DNA of 64,000 nt, from NCBI GenBank assembly GCA_963711315.1, contig CAVQDQ010000005.1:1-64000 (forward strand), given 5' to 3'. The notes under the pieces are model-generated. The model saw only the letters and a list, made by a program, of their open reading frames with translations. It ran no database searches and was not told the DNA's origin. This document shows positions 46,848 through 54,739 of the stretch, piece by piece. The position numbers and the translations under genes are program-made. Position 1 is the first letter of the stretch. Every line of letters begins with the position of its first letter. Origin of the DNA: PALSA-612 sp963711315. GTDB taxonomy: Bacteria; Actinomycetota; Thermoleophilia; Gaiellales; Gaiellaceae.

Positions 46848-47215
46848 TGCAGGTCGAGCACGTCGACTTTGTCTCCTTCCTGACGCAGGACATCGCGCGG
46901 GCAAAGCGCTTCTACGCTGAGACGCTCGGCCTGCAGATCGAGACCGAGGGGAAAAGCGACATGGAGTTCGCGTGCGGCCAGGTGACGCTCGACATCTTCG
47001 ATCCATCGAGCATCGGCCAGCCGTTTGCACCGAACCCGGCCGGTTTGGCGCTGCGTGTTCCCGACGTTGCGGCCGCCCGCGCGGAGCTGGAGGCCAAGGG
47101 CGTCGAGTTCGACGGCGAGACCGTCGACACCGGCGTCTGCCACATGGCGTTCTTCAAGGATCCGGACGGGAACTCGCTGTTGCTGCACCGACGCTACGCA
47201 CCGAGGGACTCGTGA
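46847..47215 (+). CDS. VOC/glyoxalase-fold protein 5
   Basis: Fifth VOC domain of the array, 122 residues, intact: MQVEHVDFVSFLTQDIARAK, TLGLQIETEGKSDMEFACGQ, GETVDTGVCHMAFFKDPDGN and LLLHRRYAP. It is most like domain 4. ATG shares a base with the preceding stop and its own stop overlaps the sufD GTG, so the whole stretch from sufC to sufD reads as one coupled operon. Confidence 0.85.
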   Translation: MQVEHVDFVSFLTQDIARAKRFYAETLGLQIETEGKSDMEFACGQVTLDIFDPSSIGQPFAPNPAGLALRVPDVAAARAELEAKGVEFDGETVDTGVCHMAFFKDPDGNSLLLHRRYAPRDS

Positions 47216-48411
47216 ATCGCGCCGAAGCCCTCGAGCGTTACCGCTCGCTGCCGTTGCCGGACACGTCCATGGAGGCGTGGCGCTTCACCGACCTACGCGG
47301 CTTCGATCCCGACGCCTTCGCCGAAAACGGCCATGTCCAGGTGCCAGACCCAGGGTCAGCCACTGAGGCTGACCCTCGGTCCCGACAGGACATGCTCGAG
47401 ATCGACGTGGCCGGCCTCGCCACGGCGGGGGGAGGCAAGGTCGAGATCGACAAGCTGCCCGAGGGCATCGAGTTCACCACCCTGCCGGAAGACCACGAGC
47501 GCCTGGGGTCCCTCATCGGCGCCGACGACAAGTTCACGGCGCACAACGCTGCTTCCTGGCAGAGCGGGCTGCTCGTCCGCGTGCCCAAGGGCGTGGAGCT
47601 CGACGATCCGCTCTACGTCCGCGTCGTGGGCGACGACGCCGGCGCGACGTTCTGGCGCCTGCTCGTCGTGGCAGAGGAAGGCAGCCGCTTCTCGCTGATC
47701 GAGGAATACACGTCACCGTCGGCCGGGGCTGCCGGCTACACGAACAGCGCCGTCGAGCTGTTCGTCGAGCAGGGCGCGAAGCTCGAGTACGTGTCGCTGC
47801 AGAACCTCTCCCGGGACACATGGAACTTCGCCACCCATCGCGCCACGGTAGGGAGGGACGCCGAGCTCGACTGGGTGGCAGGGGGCTTCGGCTCCCGGCG
47901 CGGCAAGGTCCGGATTCACAACGACCTTGCGGGCCAGGGAGCGACGTCGCGCGTCACCGGGGCGTACTTCGCAGACGGGACGCAGCACCTCGACTACGAC
48001 ACGTTCCAGCAGCACCACGCGCCCTCGACGACCTCCGACTTCGCCTTCAAGGGCGTCCTTCGCGAGGAGGCGAGCGTGGTGTGGCGGGGGATGATCCGCG
48101 TCGAGGAGGATGCGCAGAAGACGAACGCCTACCAGGAGAACCGCAACCTCATACTCTCGCCGGACGCGCACGCGGACTCGATCCCCGGCCTCGAGATCCT
48201 CGCCAACGACGTCCGCTGCACGCACGGCGCCACGATCAGCCAGGTCGACCGGGAGCAGTTGTTCTACGCGATGTCCCGCGGCCTCACGCGCGGCGATGCG
48301 GAGCGGCTGATCGTGCGCGGCTTCTTCCAGGACGTGCTCGACCGGATCGAGCTGGCGCCGGTGCGCGAGGCGCTCGCAGACGCGCTCGAAGCCCGCATCC
48401 CGCGAAGCTAA
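47212..48411 (+). CDS. sufD: SUF scaffold protein SufD
   Basis: Partner of SufB in the SufBCD scaffold, 399 residues. It shows SMEAWRFTDLRGFDP (the usual N-terminal WR-TDL signature), YVRVVGDDAGATFWRLLVVAEEGS, YVSLQNLSRDTWNFATHRA and near the end HADSIPGLEILANDVRCTHGATI and QLFYAMSRGLTRGDAERLIV with the conserved Cys-His. Residues about 42-58 are an extra segment encoded by a palindromic repeat (47335-47390). GTG at 47212 overlaps the VOC 5 stop. Confidence 0.93.
   Translation: MNRAEALERYRSLPLPDTSMEAWRFTDLRGFDPDAFAENGHVQVPDPGSATEADPRSRQDMLEIDVAGLATAGGGKVEIDKLPEGIEFTTLPEDHERLGSLIGADDKFTAHNAASWQSGLLVRVPKGVELDDPLYVRVVGDDAGATFWRLLVVAEEGSRFSLIEEYTSPSAGAAGYTNSAVELFVEQGAKLEYVSLQNLSRDTWNFATHRATVGRDAELDWVAGGFGSRRGKVRIHNDLAGQGATSRVTGAYFADGTQHLDYDTFQQHHAPSTTSDFAFKGVLREEASVVWRGMIRVEEDAQKTNAYQENRNLILSPDAHADSIPGLEILANDVRCTHGATISQVDREQLFYAMSRGLTRGDAERLIVRGFFQDVLDRIELAPVREALADALEARIPRS
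47335..47390. repeat. Palindromic repeat inside sufD
   Basis: Contains AGGGTCAGCC-ACTGA-GGCTGACCCT (47352-47376), a perfect ten-base-arm palindrome, next to GTCCAGGTGCCAGACCCA (47335-47352), which recurs exactly on the opposite strand at 59179-59196. It stays in frame and adds a Pro/Asp/Arg-rich segment to SufD. Confidence 0.65.
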
Positions 48412-48434
48412 CCCGTCGCTAACAGGCAGCGAGC

Positions 48435-48440
48435 TACCGT
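48435..48440 (+). promoter_or_regulatory. Leaderless-type -10 box
   Basis: TACCGT followed by exactly six bases and the ATG of the TolB/RTX gene at 48447; no Shine-Dalgarno site. Confidence 0.4.
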
Positions 48441-48446
48441 CGGGCC

Positions 48447-49712
48447 ATGGGAGTGCGCGGAGTCGTCTGCGCAATCGGCCTGGTGGGGATCTTCGTCCTC
48501 GCGCCCAGCGAAGCGGTCCGCGCCGGCTGCAACCCGAACCTCGCGTGGCAGGACCGCTATCCAAGCTGGGGGCCGGCACCGATCGCCTTCGAGCGGGAGA
48601 GCGTGGGGTGTGGCGGAGCTCCCGAGCTCGTCGTGGTCACGACGCCTGACGGGAAGCGCGCGAATTCACGCGGGCAGGGCGTGAGCCCGGCGGTGTCTCG
48701 TCAAGGCCGCGTGGCGTGGACGAACGAGTTCAGCCGCATCGAGGTCGACGGCGTCGACGTCACGGGCGGCGCGTACCCGGCGTGGTCTCCGAGCGGGCAG
48801 AGTCTCGCTTTCCTTCGAGGCGAAGGGCTCTGGGTGAGGGACATGCGAACGGGGCAAGAGCGACGCCTGGCAGACATCGCCATCTTCTCTCCCTTCACGC
48901 AGGCGCCCGTGACTACACCATCCTGGTCGCCGGACGGCCGGGAGATCGCGTTCGTCGGCCCCGGGCTCAAACTGTCCGTCGCCCGAGCGGATGGCACTGG
49001 AGTGAGGAAGCTAACGTCGGGGCTCGACCGGCAGGTCAGCCCGGCGTGGAGCCCAGATGGCGTCCGCATCGCATTCATTTCGGACCGCGGAGACAGCTTC
49101 GACATCTGGTCGATCAGACCCGACGGCACCGGGACGCAGCGACTGACTGACGATCCTGAGGACGAGACGCTGCCCAGGTGGTCGCCAGACGGTCAGCGCA
49201 TCGCGTTCATTCGGGAGACCGGTGAGAGTTATGGAGAGGCGGCCTTGTGGCTGATGGGCGGCGAGGGCGGCTTCGAGCGCCTGATCGGCGCCGACGCGCA
49301 CGCCTTCAGCCAACCCGCCTGGTCCCCGGATGGGAAGCGCATCGTCTTCGCGTCAGGGCGTGAGTGCCTGCGTTGGGGCCTCTACGTCGTCAGGCTCGGG
49401 GGCGCGAGCCAGCCCCGCATCACGAACCCCTGCCGCTTCGTCGGCACCGCTCGCGGCGACAACCTTAAGGGGACGCCGTTCCTCGACTTCCTCGTCGGCC
49501 TCGGCGGCAACGACGTGCTGCACGGGCTCGCGGGGCGCGATCAGCTCACAGGCGGCTTGGGGCGAGATACGCTCGAGGGCGGCGAGGGCGCGGACACGAT
49601 CATCGCCAGGGACGGCAGGCGGGACGTCGTCTCCGGCGGCCCGGGGAAGGACTCGGCGCGCATCGATCGTGGACTCGACCGCGTGACCGGAGTCGAGCGG
49701 CTGCTTCCCTAG
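48447..49712 (+). CDS. Secreted TolB-like propeller with RTX repeats
   Basis: Exported protein of 421 residues. A signal peptide (MGVRGVVCAIGLVGIFVLAP..VRAG) is followed by a six-bladed PD40/TolB-like propeller with repeated WSPDGREIAFV / WSPDGVRIAFISD / WSPDGQRIAFIRE motifs. The C-terminus has calcium-binding RTX nonapeptides (GLGGNDVLHGLAGRDQLTGG, GLGRDTLEGGEGADTI). The combination suggests a calcium-stabilised extracellular protein of unknown role. It lies inside the suf gene run without an obvious link. Its stop overlaps the convergent cytochrome gene stop in a shared CTAG. Confidence 0.82.
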   Translation: MGVRGVVCAIGLVGIFVLAPSEAVRAGCNPNLAWQDRYPSWGPAPIAFERESVGCGGAPELVVVTTPDGKRANSRGQGVSPAVSRQGRVAWTNEFSRIEVDGVDVTGGAYPAWSPSGQSLAFLRGEGLWVRDMRTGQERRLADIAIFSPFTQAPVTTPSWSPDGREIAFVGPGLKLSVARADGTGVRKLTSGLDRQVSPAWSPDGVRIAFISDRGDSFDIWSIRPDGTGTQRLTDDPEDETLPRWSPDGQRIAFIRETGESYGEAALWLMGGEGGFERLIGADAHAFSQPAWSPDGKRIVFASGRECLRWGLYVVRLGGASQPRITNPCRFVGTARGDNLKGTPFLDFLVGLGGNDVLHGLAGRDQLTGGLGRDTLEGGEGADTIIARDGRRDVVSGGPGKDSARIDRGLDRVTGVERLLP

Positions 49713-51079
49713 CTCGCGCCCGCGCCGGCGAAGCACTCGTCCCAGTACGCCTTGGGCGCTGCGCTCCGGCAGGCGGCGCGCCGAGCGCGCGCCTCGCGCG
49801 AGAAGCCGCCGAGAATCGTGCCGATGCCGTTGAAGCAACCGGCCTGCAGCGGGTCGGGTACGGCCGAGCAGAACCTCGCTGACCGTCGAGCGCCAGCGTC
49901 CATGCTCGTGATGTCTCGCGCGGCGCCGTAGACGCACTCCCCCGCCATCTTCTTGGCCAGCGAGCAGATGCGGATGATCTCGGCTGGGTCCTGGAGCGAC
50001 CGGCCTGAGGCGTCCCGCCCGAGCGACTGGAAGCACGTGGCGACCCAGCCCTGCTCGGCCTTGTTGCACCAATCGACCGTTTTCTGCCAGTCCCCGCCAT
50101 CGACGGCGAGGATGCGCGACGTCACCATCAGGTAGCAGTAGAGCTTGTGCCGCTCGGCCACGGCCGTGCACGGGTAGAGCGGGTCGTCGTCGCGTAGCCA
50201 TGGGGACTTCGTGCCATAGGACGTCTGGAGGTTCTCCATGAAGATGCCGCCGGTGCACGAGCTCTGATCCCAGGGCGTCGCGAGCTGGTCGCACGTCTCC
50301 AGGGATTTCTGGAGGTCGTAGTTCGTGTAGATCATCAGCCCGTGACCGAGGCCGTGCACGCACTGGTAGGCGATGAAATCGCTCCGCCGTACCTCCGCGC
50401 TCGCGCAGAGGCGCCGGGCGACGGCGGGAAGCTCATCCTCGGACACGCCGGCGAACGCGCGCTCGAGGATGCCGTGGTAGTAGCCCGACCAGCACACGGC
50501 CGATCCGTCGGCGAACGCCGGGCCGACGTCTCCCTTGTAGTGCGCCAGAGCGCCGGCGCCCAGCGCGTGCGCGATGCGATGGCAGACGCGCACGGTCGGA
50601 TCGGTCTCGATCATCCGGGTGAAGACCGCAAGCGCCCGCTTCGGCCCTCGGTAGTAGGCGAGGTTGCCGAACGCCTGCTCGAAGCACGCGCTGTCGGCCT
50701 TGCAGTCGGCGAGCTTCGTCGCGTCGGGCTCGAACGCTGCCGCGACGGAGACCTTGCTCTTTGCGGCCGACTCGGCGACGTAGGCGGAGACTGCACCGAT
50801 CTCCTTGTTCGTCAGCCGGCCGCCGAAGGCGGGCATGCCACGGCCGCCCCTTACTACCTGGCGTTGCACGCGCTCGGCGTCGGGCTTCAGCGCGTCGAGG
50901 CTGGGCCCCACCGTCCCGCTCGAGCCCGCGGCGCTCAGTGCGTGGCAGGCGCCGCAACCCGCGTCGGCGAAGACGGCGGCGCCCTCGTCCGAGGCGGCCG
51001 TGGGCTCCCTGCCGCCCGAGCAACCCGCGAGACCGAGCGCGGCGGCGGTGAGGGCGAGCAGCAGGGCGATGCGCGGCAC
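49709..51079 (-). CDS. Cytochrome c fused to a Cys/His-rich domain of unknown function
   Basis: Lipoprotein of 456 residues. The signal ends LLALTAAALGLAGCSGG. Residues 30-115 are a class I cytochrome c (DAGCGACHALSAAGSSG; axial Met in GRGMPAFGG). The remaining 340 residues form a domain I cannot name, rich in paired Cys and His: VCHRIAHALGAGALAHY, VCWSGYYHGILERAF, YQCVHGLGHGLMIYTN, CTGGIFMEN, YCYLMVTS, CFQSLGRDASG, ECVYGAARD and CFNGIGTILGGF. The regular spacing suggests a helical repeat with disulfides or a metal site outside the membrane. GTG at 51079 is preceded at six bases by TACCCT. It may exchange electrons with the oxidase 10 kb away. Confidence 0.75.
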   Translation of the reverse strand: MPRIALLLALTAAALGLAGCSGGREPTAASDEGAAVFADAGCGACHALSAAGSSGTVGPSLDALKPDAERVQRQVVRGGRGMPAFGGRLTNKEIGAVSAYVAESAAKSKVSVAAAFEPDATKLADCKADSACFEQAFGNLAYYRGPKRALAVFTRMIETDPTVRVCHRIAHALGAGALAHYKGDVGPAFADGSAVCWSGYYHGILERAFAGVSEDELPAVARRLCASAEVRRSDFIAYQCVHGLGHGLMIYTNYDLQKSLETCDQLATPWDQSSCTGGIFMENLQTSYGTKSPWLRDDDPLYPCTAVAERHKLYCYLMVTSRILAVDGGDWQKTVDWCNKAEQGWVATCFQSLGRDASGRSLQDPAEIIRICSLAKKMAGECVYGAARDITSMDAGARRSARFCSAVPDPLQAGCFNGIGTILGGFSREARARRAACRSAAPKAYWDECFAGAGAS

Positions 51080-51085
51080 GCCAGC

Positions 51086-51091
51086 AGGGTA
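51086..51091 (-). promoter_or_regulatory. Leaderless-type -10 box
   Basis: TACCCT on the minus strand, six bases before the GTG start of the cytochrome fusion gene. Confidence 0.4.
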
Positions 51092-51102
51092 CGCGGCGCG
51101 CC

Positions 51103-51108
51103 TACAGT
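51103..51108 (+). promoter_or_regulatory. Leaderless-type -10 box
   Basis: TACAGT, six bases before the ATG at 51115 of the divergent methyltransferase. The two divergent start codons are only 35 bases apart. Confidence 0.45.
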
Positions 51109-51114
51109 TGCGCC

Positions 51115-51769
51115 ATGAAGTGCTGCCAGTCGCCCTCCGGGTACGAAGCGCTGTTCTCGGAGAAACAGGCCGGGCGGGATGCCCGTAGCTACCGGCGCAA
51201 AGGCCTCGGCGCGCCTGCGCAGTGGATCGTGGACGTGGTACGCGGCCAAGGGCTCGAGGGTGCGGCTGTGCTCGAGCCCGGCGGTGGCATCGGCGCCATC
51301 CAGATCGAGTTGCTCAAGGCGGGCGCCGCTCGCTCGACGGTCGTAGAGCTTTCGCCGGCTTACGAAGAGGTCGCTGCCGAGCTGGCGCGGGAGGCCGGCG
51401 TCGCGGAGCGCGTCGAGCGACATGTCGGCGACTTCGCCGCCGACGGCACCGAGCCGGCGGACGTCGTCGTCCTGCACCGCGTGGTCTGCTGTTACCCGGA
51501 CTACGAGCGGCTGCTCACCGCAGCGGCCGCGAAGGCGCGGCGTACGCTCGTCTACACCTATCCGCCGCGCAACATTGTCACCCGCGCCGCGATGACCTTG
51601 CTCAACCTCTGGCCGTGGCTGAAGGGCTCCGAGTTTCGCGCGTTCGTCCACCCGCCCTCGGCGATGGAGGAGATCGCCCGGCGCGCACGGCTTCGAGCCC
51701 TACGCCCGCCGGCGAGGTGGCATCTGGCGCGGAATCGCCCTGGAGCGCAATGACCGGGGGCTACCATAG
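51115..51769 (+). CDS. Class I SAM-dependent methyltransferase (one frameshift)
   Basis: Methyltransferase of about 218 residues: SPSGYEALFSEKQAGRDARS, motif I AAVLEPGGGIGAIQIELL, VVELSPAYEEVA, VVLHRVVCCYPDYERLL and a late PPRNIVTRAAMTLLNLW helix. The pattern resembles small-molecule or Mg-protoporphyrin-type methyltransferases, but the substrate is not clear. Near 51690 the frame shifts by an apparent extra base in CGGCGCGCAC; repaired, it ends HGFEPYARRRGGIWRGIALE with a stop at 51767-51769, five bases before sufS. The Cys-rich start (MKCCQSPSG) is notable. Confidence 0.75.
51762..51767 (+). promoter_or_regulatory. Leaderless-type -10 box for sufS
   Basis: TACCAT overlaps the last codons of the methyltransferase and is followed by exactly six bases and the sufS GTG. 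sufS-sufU-Rieske may therefore be transcribed independently of the upstream genes. Confidence 0.4.
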
Positions 51770-51773
51770 GTAC

Positions 51774-53018
51774 GTGGCCGTAACCACCGGCGCCAAGCTC
51801 GACGCGCACACGCTGCGCAAGGACTTCCCCATCTTCGAACAGGAGTTCCACGGGAAGCCGCTCGCCTATCTCGACTCCGCCGCGAGCTCTCAGAAGCCGC
51901 GGCAGATGCTCGACGCGATGGAGGCGTTCTACGAGACGTCGTACGCGAACGTCCACCGCGGCGTCTACGAGCTCGCCGAGCGCGCTACGGAAGGGCTCGA
52001 GACGGCGCGCGAGAAGGTTCGCGTCCTCCTCAACGCGCCCGCGGCGCGCGAAGTGATCTTCGTGCGCAACGCGACCGAGGGCATCAACCTCGTCGCCTAC
52101 GCCTGGGGCCTCTCCAACCTCGGCCCCGGGGACGTCGTCCTCGTCACCGAGCTGGAGCACCACTCGAACTTCGTCCCCTGGCAGTACGTCGCGAAGCGCA
52201 CCGGCGCCGAGTTCCGGATGATCCCACTCACCGACGAGGGTGACCTCGTGCTCGACGGGCTCGACGGGCTCGTCGGGGACGGGAGCCTCAAGGTGGTGGC
52301 GCTCAACCTCGTGTCGAACGCGCTCGGCACCGTCAACGGCGTCGAGCGAATCAACGAATGGGCACACGGGCGCGGGGCAATCGTCGTCGTCGACGCGGCT
52401 CAGGCCGCGCCCCACCGGGCCGTCGACGTGCAGGCCGTGGGCTGCGACTTCCTCGCCATCTCGGGGCACAAGATGTGCGCGCCGAGCGGTATCGGCGCCG
52501 TGTGGGGCCGGGCCGACTTGCTGGAGCGGATGGAGCCGTTCATGCTCGGCGGGCACATGATTCGGAAGGTGCAGGCCGACGAGACGACCTGGGGCGACCT
52601 CCCGCACAAGTTCGAAGCGGGCACGGCGCCGATGGCCGAGGCGGTTGGCCTCGGTGCCGCGATCGACTACCTCAACGCGGTCGGCTTCGAGGCGATCGAG
52701 CAGCACGAGCATGACCTCACCGCGTACGCGCTGGGTGCGCTCGCGGACGTACCCGGCCTCCGGCTCTTCGGGCCTCCACCCGAGCGGCGCGCCGGCATCG
52801 TCTCGTTCGCGGTCGACGGCGTTCACCCGCACGACGTTGCGCAGGTGCTGGACTGGGAAGGCGTCGCCGTTCGCGCGGGCCACCACTGCTGCCAGCCGCT
52901 GATGGCGAGGCTCGGCGTGGCCGCCACCACGCGCGCGAGCTTCTACCTGTACACGATCCCCGAGGAGATCGACCGCCTCGTCCAGGGGCTCCATCGCGTC
53001 CGGAAGGTGTTCGGTTGA
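51774..53018 (+). CDS. sufS: Cysteine desulfurase SufS
   Basis: PLP enzyme, 414 residues, that takes sulfur from cysteine for cluster assembly. Family marks: LRKDFPIFEQEFHGKPLAYL, DSAASSQKPRQMLDAM, YANVHRGVYELAERATE, FVRNATEGINLVAYAWG, the PLP lysine in ISGHKMCAPSGIGAVWGR (about residue 233) and the persulfide Cys in VRAGHHCCQPLM (about residue 371). Group II type, which works with a SufU-like acceptor, the next gene. GTG at 51774; the frame is open upstream but only through the methyltransferase. Shares a base with the sufU ATG. Confidence 0.95.
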   Translation: MAVTTGAKLDAHTLRKDFPIFEQEFHGKPLAYLDSAASSQKPRQMLDAMEAFYETSYANVHRGVYELAERATEGLETAREKVRVLLNAPAAREVIFVRNATEGINLVAYAWGLSNLGPGDVVLVTELEHHSNFVPWQYVAKRTGAEFRMIPLTDEGDLVLDGLDGLVGDGSLKVVALNLVSNALGTVNGVERINEWAHGRGAIVVVDAAQAAPHRAVDVQAVGCDFLAISGHKMCAPSGIGAVWGRADLLERMEPFMLGGHMIRKVQADETTWGDLPHKFEAGTAPMAEAVGLGAAIDYLNAVGFEAIEQHEHDLTAYALGALADVPGLRLFGPPPERRAGIVSFAVDGVHPHDVAQVLDWEGVAVRAGHHCCQPLMARLGVAATTRASFYLYTIPEEIDRLVQGLHRVRKVFG

Positions 53019-53444
53019 TGGACCAGCTCTATCGCGAGGTCATCCTCGACCACTACAAGAACCCGCGCGGCCACGGCGTCATGGCGGACGCCGACGCGGA
53101 AGCGGAGGGCATGAACCCGCTGTGCGGCGACGAGGTCTCGATCTACGTCGCGTTCGGCGAGGACGGGGAGACGATTGACGAGGTGAAGTTCTCCGGCCGC
53201 GGCTGCGCGATCAGCCAGGCGGCGACGTCGATGCTCACGGAGATGGTGGCCGGACGGAAGGCCGCCGACGTGGCCGCGATGCCGAAGGAACAGCTGCTGG
53301 AAGAGCTCGGCATCCCGCTGACGCCTGTCCGCCTCAAGTGCGCCATTCTCGGCCTCTCGACGCTGAAGCTCGCGCTCCACAAAGGCAAGGGAACGCCCGT
53401 TGCCCGAGGAGTGGATGCGCGACGACGAGCTCGAGCTGAAGTAG
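53018..53444 (+). CDS. sufU: Zinc-dependent sulfur acceptor SufU (frameshift near end)
   Basis: IscU-like protein of the SufU branch, about 141 residues, that takes persulfide sulfur from SufS. It begins MDQLYREVILDHYKNPRGHG, with the zinc ligands in NPLCGDEV (Cys, Asp), GRGCAISQAATSMLTEM and VRLKCAILGLSTL. The 18-residue insert typical of SufU against IscU is present (VAAMPKEQLLEELGIPLTP). Near 53407 an extra C (ACGCCCGTTG for ACGCCGTTG) shifts the frame; repaired, it ends LPEEWMRDDELELK and stops at 53442-53444. Unrepaired it would run into the Rieske gene and look like a fusion. Confidence 0.88.
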
Positions 53445-53446
53445 CA

Positions 53447-53761
53447 GTGCCATCGATCTCGGTTTGCCCGGTGGAGGAGCTGTCACCGGGCGAGATGAGG
53501 CTCGTTCGCGCCGGCACCCTCGAGGTCTGCGTCTACAACATCGACGGCGGCCTGTACGCCATCGAGGACCGCTGCTCCCATGACGACGGCCCGCTCTGCG
53601 AGGGAGACTGGGACCCGGAGGAGGGTGTCGTGATCTGCCCCCGTCACGGCTCGAACTTCGACATTCGCACCGGCGTGCCGCTGTCGCTGCCGGCCTTCGA
53701 GCCCGTCGAGACGTATCCCGTCCGCGTCGAGAATGGCGTGATCGAGGTCGAGGTGCCCTAG
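53447..53761 (+). CDS. Rieske-type ferredoxin
   Basis: Small [2Fe-2S] protein of 104 residues. It has both ligand boxes: DRCSHDDGPL (Cys-x-His) and VVICPRHGSNFDIRTG (Cys-x2-His), and starts SISVCPVEELSPGEMRLV. No signal or membrane segment, so it is a cytoplasmic ferredoxin of the kind placed after sufS-sufU in actinobacterial SUF operons. GTG at 53447 lies two bases after the repaired sufU stop. Confidence 0.9.
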   Translation: MPSISVCPVEELSPGEMRLVRAGTLEVCVYNIDGGLYAIEDRCSHDDGPLCEGDWDPEEGVVICPRHGSNFDIRTGVPLSLPAFEPVETYPVRVENGVIEVEVP

Positions 53762-54351
53762 TGCTCGACGACCGTGTTCGTGCCGTGTTCGCACGTCTCG
53801 AGAAGGAAGACGCCGCCGAGCGTGCGGCAGGTGTCGCGCGTGAGCTGCGTTCACGCCAGGTGACCCCGGCGACCGGCCGGTTCCTGTTCACGATCGTTGC
53901 GCCGCAGGCGTCGGTCTCGGTACTGGAGATCGGCGGCTCGCGCGGTTACTCGACGATCTGGCAGGGAGCGGCGGCGCGCATCCTCGGCGGCAGCGTCGTC
54001 TCGCTCGAGTCCGATCCGGTGAAGTGCGCGGCGTGGCGCACGAATGTCGAAGAGGCTGGACTGGGCGAGTGGGTCGAGCTCGTGGAAGGTGATGCTTTCG
54101 AGACGCTGCCGGCGATGGAGGATGTCTTCGACGTCGTGTTTCTCGATGCGGAGAAGGAGGACTACGAGGCGCTGTTCGGGCTCGCTCGCGAGAAGATCGA
54201 GCCCGGAGCACTCGTGATCGCGGACAACGTCCTCTCCCACGAGGAGCTCCATCCGTACTCCGTGGCGCGCCAGGCGGACCCGTCGCTTGTCAGCGTCACA
54301 GTCCCGCTCGACCGCGGGCTGGAGCTCACGACAGTGCTCAGCTCCGTCTGA
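53761..54351 (+). CDS. SAM-dependent O-methyltransferase (family 3 type)
   Basis: Catechol-O-methyltransferase-like protein, 196 residues. It shows VSVLEIGGSRGYSTIWQG (motif I), VVSLESDPVKCAAWRTN, FDVVFLDAEKEDYEALF (metal-binding DAEKxDY) and IEPGALVIADNVLSHEELH (metal Asp-Asn). These Mg-dependent enzymes methylate phenolic or catechol oxygens. GTG at 53761 overlaps the Rieske stop by one base, so it is the last gene of the suf transcript, with no obvious functional tie. Its end overlaps the convergent VOC gene by 14 bases. Confidence 0.85.
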   Translation: MLDDRVRAVFARLEKEDAAERAAGVARELRSRQVTPATGRFLFTIVAPQASVSVLEIGGSRGYSTIWQGAAARILGGSVVSLESDPVKCAAWRTNVEEAGLGEWVELVEGDAFETLPAMEDVFDVVFLDAEKEDYEALFGLAREKIEPGALVIADNVLSHEELHPYSVARQADPSLVSVTVPLDRGLELTTVLSSV

Positions 54352-54715
54352 CCTCGCTCATGAGGCCCATGAGGTTGCCGTCCGGGTCGCGGAAGAACGC
54401 CATCCACAGCTCGTGGTCGGGAAGCTCTGCGATCAGGTGCGGCTCGTCGACGAACGTCGCGCCCCGCTCTGACAGCTCCTCGTAGGCGGCCTGGAGGTCG
54501 GGAACCCGGAAGTACATGGTCGAGCTCTCGTGGTCGACCGCGTCGTTCTCCGGCACCGCCAACATCAGCCGCACGTCACCGCACATGAAGAACGCGAGCG
54601 TGCCGGCTTCGAAGAGGTAGTCGAGCCCGAGCACGTCGCGATAGAACGCCACGGCCGCGGGCAGGTCGCGGGCCCGGATCGCGATCTGGCCAATGTTCTG
54701 GATTGGGGTAGCCAT
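54338..54715 (-). CDS. VOC-family protein, MarR-linked
   Basis: VOC/glyoxalase-fold protein of 125 residues: NIGQIAIRARDLPAAVAFYR, VLGLDYLFEAGTLAFFMCGD, STMYFRVPDLQAAYEELSE and ELWMAFFRDPDGNLMGLMSE. It differs from the suf-linked VOC array and resembles glyoxalase/bleomycin-resistance-type proteins. ATG at 54715 is preceded by AGGAGG on the minus strand. It is divergent from a MarR gene with a perfect palindromic operator between them, so it is very likely repressed by that regulator and induced by a small toxic compound. Confidence 0.85.
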   Translation of the reverse strand: MATPIQNIGQIAIRARDLPAAVAFYRDVLGLDYLFEAGTLAFFMCGDVRLMLAVPENDAVDHESSTMYFRVPDLQAAYEELSERGATFVDEPHLIAELPDHELWMAFFRDPDGNLMGLMSEVRRS

Positions 54716-54733
54716 GCCATCCTCCTGTTCGCA

Positions 54734-54739
54734 TATACT
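54734..54739 (+). promoter_or_regulatory. -10 box of marR-type gene
   Basis: TATACT ends on the first base of the MarR palindrome, so repressor binding would block the polymerase at this promoter. A clear -35 was not seen. Confidence 0.4.

Noticed and set aside
53015..53761. Apparent SufU-Rieske fusion protein in one 249-codon frame
   Set aside because: An extra C near 53407 hides the natural SufU end LPEEWMRDDELELK and its stop; a GTG start for the Rieske protein follows two bases later. The fusion is a frameshift artefact.
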